NCBI RefSeq assembly: GCF_012927245.1
Contig: NZ_JABBGE010000010.1
Coordinates: forward strand, 1 to 64,000
Direction: 5' to 3'
DNA: 64,000 nucleotides
Source: Streptomyces sp. R302
Lineage (GTDB): Bacteria > Actinomycetota > Actinomycetes > Streptomycetales > Streptomycetaceae
This document shows, in pieces, positions 61,579-64,000 of the stretch. The translations under genes were made by a program, and so were the position numbers. The notes under the pieces are model-generated. The model was not told the DNA's origin. It saw only the letters and a program-made list of their open reading frames with translations, and did not search any database. Each line of letters starts with the position of its first letter. Within the stretch, counting starts at the first letter, position 1.

Positions 61579-61607
61579 TTGACTCCGCTCGGCCGCTTTC
61601 CTATGCT
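61579..61607 (+). promoter_or_regulatory. Promoter for the transglutaminase-like gene
   Basis: TTGACT (61579-61584), a 17-nt spacer and TATGCT (61602-61607). The start codon follows 8 nt after the -10 box, which suggests a leaderless transcript. Confidence 0.7.
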
Positions 61608-61615
61608 CGCGGATC

Positions 61616-62218
61616 ATGGAGCTGACACAGCAGCATGCCGACATCGCGGCCTACTTGGCCGTCGGTGAGGCCGTCGACCACGATCACCCGCTCGTCCGCG
61701 CCACGGCGGACCGCATCGCCGCCGACCATGTCGACGCATACTCATACGCCAGGGCCGCCTACGAGTTCATCCGCGACGCCATCCCGCACTCCCAGGACTC
61801 CGGCGACCTCCGCGTCACCTGGCGCGCCTCCGACGTCCTGGAGCAGGGCACCGGCATCTGCTACGCCAAGTCCGTCGCGTACGCCGCGCTCCTGCGGGCC
61901 CGGGGCATCCCGGCCGCCCTCTGCTATCAGCGGCTCGCGGACGACGAAGGATCGAACCCGGTGATCCACGGGCTCGTCGCGGTCAGGCTGCCGGGCGAGG
62001 GGCGCTGGGCCCGGCAGGACGTACGGGGCAACGTGCCGCCCGGCGTGGACGCCCAGTTCTCGCTGGGGGAGGAGCGACTGGCCTGGGCCGTACGCCCGGA
62101 GTTCAATGAAGTGGACTATCCGGACCTTTACGATGAACCTCATCCGGTGGTGCTCCGGACCCTGCAAGCCGCGCCCGACCGGCCGTACCTCTGGCGGACG
62201 CTCCCCACGGAACTGTGA
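61616..62218 (+). CDS. Transglutaminase-like domain protein
   Basis: A 200-residue protein with a complete papain-like triad: C82 (QGTGICYAKSVAYAALLRARGIPA), H118 (NPVIHGLVAV) and D135 (WARQDVRGN). Such small transglutaminase/protease-like proteins have unclear substrates. No ribosome-binding site is needed if the transcript is leaderless. Confidence 0.9.
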   Translation: MELTQQHADIAAYLAVGEAVDHDHPLVRATADRIAADHVDAYSYARAAYEFIRDAIPHSQDSGDLRVTWRASDVLEQGTGICYAKSVAYAALLRARGIPAALCYQRLADDEGSNPVIHGLVAVRLPGEGRWARQDVRGNVPPGVDAQFSLGEERLAWAVRPEFNEVDYPDLYDEPHPVVLRTLQAAPDRPYLWRTLPTEL

Positions 62219-62374
62219 GTTCCGAAGAACCGTCACCTGCCGCCGCCGGAACTGGCGTCAGGGGCCGCGCACCCGCATCGGCGACGACACCACCGACGCC
62301 CTCTTCCTCCGCTCCGGAAGGGTAGCCCCGGGGCGCGGATCGCCGTGCGCCACCCCGAGTGAGGACCCGCGGGG

Positions 62375-63100
62375 CTACTTCCCGGCGGCCTTCAGCTGCT
62401 CCGGGGTAGGTGCCGTGCCGCCCAGGTGCGCGGGGATCCACCAGGTGTCCGTGGCGTCCTTCGGACGCACCGGGTAGGCGCGCTGCGCGGCCTCCAGGAG
62501 CTCCTGGACCCGGTCGCGCAGCCGGCGCGTGATCGCGCCCGCGTACTGGTCGGCGGGGGCCTCCACCGGCTCCCCGACCCGGATCGTCACCGGGATGTGC
62601 GCGCGCTTGAAGTTCCGCGGCCGGCCCTTCGTCCAGATCCGCTGCGTGCCCCACAGGGCCATGGGGATCAGCGGCACCCCGGCCTCCTGGGCGAGCCGGG
62701 CGGCGCCCGACTTGAAGCTCTTCAGCGTGAACGACTCCGAGATGGTCGCCTCGGGGAAGACGCCGACGATCTCGCCCGCCCGCAGCGCCTCCAGGGCGTG
62801 CTTGTACGCGTGCTCGCCCTGGGAGCGGTCCACCGGGATGTGCTTCATCGCCCGCATCAGCGGCCCGGAGACCTTGTGGCGGAAGACGGACTCCTTCGCC
62901 ATGAAGCGCACCAGGCGCTTCTGCGGCAGCGCGGCCAGGCCGTCGAAGATGAAGTCCAGGTAGCTGATGTGATTGCTGACCAGGACGGCACCGCCGGTCC
63001 GCGGGATGTGCTCCGAACCCTGTGTGTCGATCTTGAGATCGAGCGCCTTGAACATGGTGAGCGCGGCGCCGATCACCGGTCGGTACACGAGTTCTGCCAT
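62375..63100 (-). CDS. 1-acyl-sn-glycerol-3-phosphate acyltransferase (PlsC-like)
   Basis: A 241-residue acyltransferase. The catalytic motif H44-x4-D49 is in VSNHISYLDF; FPEATISESFTLKSFKSGAARLA is the substrate motif (EATIS instead of EGTRS), and VPLIPMALWG the third block. It acylates lysophosphatidic acid or a related acceptor at the membrane. ATG 63100 is the start. Confidence 0.92.
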   Translation of the reverse strand: MAELVYRPVIGAALTMFKALDLKIDTQGSEHIPRTGGAVLVSNHISYLDFIFDGLAALPQKRLVRFMAKESVFRHKVSGPLMRAMKHIPVDRSQGEHAYKHALEALRAGEIVGVFPEATISESFTLKSFKSGAARLAQEAGVPLIPMALWGTQRIWTKGRPRNFKRAHIPVTIRVGEPVEAPADQYAGAITRRLRDRVQELLEAAQRAYPVRPKDATDTWWIPAHLGGTAPTPEQLKAAGK

Positions 63101-63341
63101 GGGAGAGATACCCCTTCTTCTGTGCCTGTGGGAGGGCTCTCCCGGCGAAGTTACGCGGCCGTAGGTTTTCGGCTTTGGGCAGATCGTGCCCCATGTGGGC
63201 CGCCGTGACCAGTCCAGGCGGCTTCGTACGGGGAGATTCTCGTCACTCGCGGTGGTCGTGGCGGGAATCGTTCGGCCGCGTGCGACGCTGCACGGGAAGA
63301 AGGACGGGGAAACGCCGGAGAAGGATGACGGGGGACCAGGG

Positions 63342-63668
63342 ATGACGGCGGAGACGACGCGCAGGCTCGGACCGGAGCGCCTCGGCGGCGCGGAGCTGGG
63401 GGAGCGGGCGACGCTGGTCCAGTTCTCCAGCGCCTTCTGCCAGCCCTGCCGGGCCACCCGCCGGGTCCTCGACGAGGTGGCCGCCATGGTGCCGGGCGTG
63501 GCGCACGTGGAGATCGACGCCGAGGAGCACCTCGGCCTCGTCCGCGACCTGGAGGTGACCCGTACCCCCACCGTCCTCGTCCTCGACGCGGCCGGCGTGA
63601 TCGTCCGCCGGGCCGCCGGACAGCCCCGCAAGGCGGACGTCATCGCCGCCCTCGGTCACGCGCTGTGA
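63342..63668 (+). CDS. Thioredoxin-like protein
   Basis: A 108-residue thioredoxin fold with active site C33-Q-P-C36 (VQFSSAFCQPCRATRRVLDEVA), and a cis-proline in VTRTPTVLVLDAAG. ATG 63342 is chosen for domain fit. The CQPC pair differs from CGPC. Confidence 0.93.
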   Translation: MTAETTRRLGPERLGGAELGERATLVQFSSAFCQPCRATRRVLDEVAAMVPGVAHVEIDAEEHLGLVRDLEVTRTPTVLVLDAAGVIVRRAAGQPRKADVIAALGHAL

Positions 63669-63680
63669 GCCTGCCGGGCC

Positions 63681-63707
63681 GCCGGACCCCCCTTGGGGCG
63701 GTCCGGC
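63681..63707 (+). terminator. Terminator after the thioredoxin gene
   Basis: GCCGGACC-CCCC pairs with GGGG-C-GGTCCGGC around TT with one bulged base, 12 nt past the stop. Confidence 0.7.
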
Positions 63708-63790
63708 CCGGGGATTCTGACGCGGTGACACATCTCCCACATCGCGATACGCACTTGACCTGGACCGTCACCCGTCGTCACCCTGACGGA

Positions 63791-63871
63791 GTGACCGGTG
63801 ACCTCCTTCTCCACGGCCGGGCCCATGTGGACCTGGGCCGCCACGCGAGCGCGCGCTGTCCGGGCTTCTGA
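63791..63871 (+). CDS. Putative leader peptide, HVDL type
   Basis: A 26-residue peptide, MTGDLLLHGRAHVDLGRHAS-ARCPGF. The RxHVDLxRxASAxC core is that of short attenuation leader peptides seen before sulfur- and cysteine-related genes in actinobacteria. GTG 63791 is the likely start, though longer in-frame starts (63725) exist. It ends 46 bp before the next gene. The cysteine codon near the end would let ribosome stalling report cysteine supply. Confidence 0.7.
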   Translation: MTGDLLLHGRAHVDLGRHASARCPGF

Positions 63872-63917
63872 CGCCCCCGGACCCCGCTCCACACCGCCCC
63901 GCACGAAGGACGACTCC

Positions 63918-64000
63918 ATGACGGTCTCGCCCGAGCTCCGCTCCGTTCCGGCGATCGGCGCCCCCCGCTCCGCCTCGCCCGACCTGCTGCGCTCCGTCTT
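63918..64000 (+). CDS. Start of a gene, probably flavin reductase (truncated by window)
   Basis: MTVSPELRSVPAIGAPRSAS, then PDLLRSV, preceded by GAAGGA. The N-terminus looks like actinobacterial flavin reductases (FMN-binding) that follow HVDL leader peptides, but only 27 codons are visible, so the call is weak. Confidence 0.5.
   Translation, partial: MTVSPELRSVPAIGAPRSASPDLLRSV

Noticed and set aside
62322..62378. GTAGCCCCG ... CGGGGCTAC repeat between the transglutaminase-like and acyltransferase genes as terminator
   Set aside because: The loop is about 40 nt and the right arm lies inside the acyltransferase coding end; too weak to call.
1..64000. CRISPR arrays, tRNA genes, prophage or integrative element attachment sites
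   Set aside because: Looked for along the whole window; none recognised. The tandem repeats found are too short and lack spacers.

Overview
The window is actinomycete chromosome, almost certainly Streptomyces. Coding sequence is very GC-rich with strong third-position GC bias, GTG and even TTG starts are common, many genes overlap by ATGA/GTGA, and the protein set is typical of the genus (SSI protease inhibitor, SpoIIE-type phosphatase, DUF6421, HbpS-like protein, RebC/StaP-type secondary metabolism, Rox). Everything was read by eye; family names come from recognised motifs and remembered homologues, not from database searches.

Layout. 1-125: the 3' end of a 5S rRNA gene and the terminator of an rrn operon. 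192-2305: two IS5-type insertion sequences side by side. The first is complete, with 23-bp perfect inverted repeats, a TAA target duplication, a frame-broken transposase and an unknown passenger gene. The second is a frameshifted remnant. 2435-13315: serine hydrolase, SMI1/KNR4 protein, DUF2785 protein, a PadR repressor with a near-textbook operator, acyl-CoA dehydrogenase, Ser/Thr kinase, prolyl oligopeptidase and a TrmB/LuxR-type regulator. 13467-26772: aminopeptidase P, glutaminase with a palindrome over its start, a cold-shock-like protein, esterase, acetyltransferases, a rifamycin monooxygenase (rox) preceded by what looks like its rifamycin-associated element, lipase, PucR regulator, STAS protein, a second PadR with candidate operator, two membrane proteins, and an isochorismatase/GNAT pair.

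26769-36937 is the most interesting region: a compact minus-strand operon for an indolocarbazole-type bisindole. In transcription order it encodes an FAD monooxygenase, a RebO/StaO-like tryptophan oxidase, a RebD/StaD-like chromopyrrolic-acid synthase, a RebC/StaC-like monooxygenase, a StaP/RebP-like P450 and a carboxymuconolactone-decarboxylase (AhpD-like) protein. The stop and start codons of most neighbours overlap. There is no glycosyltransferase, halogenase, methyltransferase, transporter or pathway regulator alongside. The expected product is therefore an oxidised aglycone, shaped by an extra flavoenzyme whose job cannot be read from sequence.

37327-64000 is mostly core or conserved genus-level content: SSI inhibitor, PAS-GAF-PP2C phosphatase, DinB protein, Lrp regulator, HbpS-like secreted protein, ankyrin protein, FUSC membrane protein, a beta-propeller lactonase behind a DasR-like site, CbiX-like protein, GlcNAc-kinase-like protein, uracil-DNA glycosylase, sialidase-like propeller, an ArsR/old-yellow-enzyme divergent pair, a DUF305/LVIVD divergent pair, TetR, PAP2 phosphatase, M56 protease, DUF5134, GNAT, a DUF6421-SDR-threonine aldolase operon, transglutaminase-like protein, acyltransferase and thioredoxin. 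At the right edge a short HVDL-type leader peptide precedes a truncated gene, probably a flavin reductase.

A recurring trait is short tandem repeats (units of about 9-24 bp), both between genes and in frame at protein N-termini.
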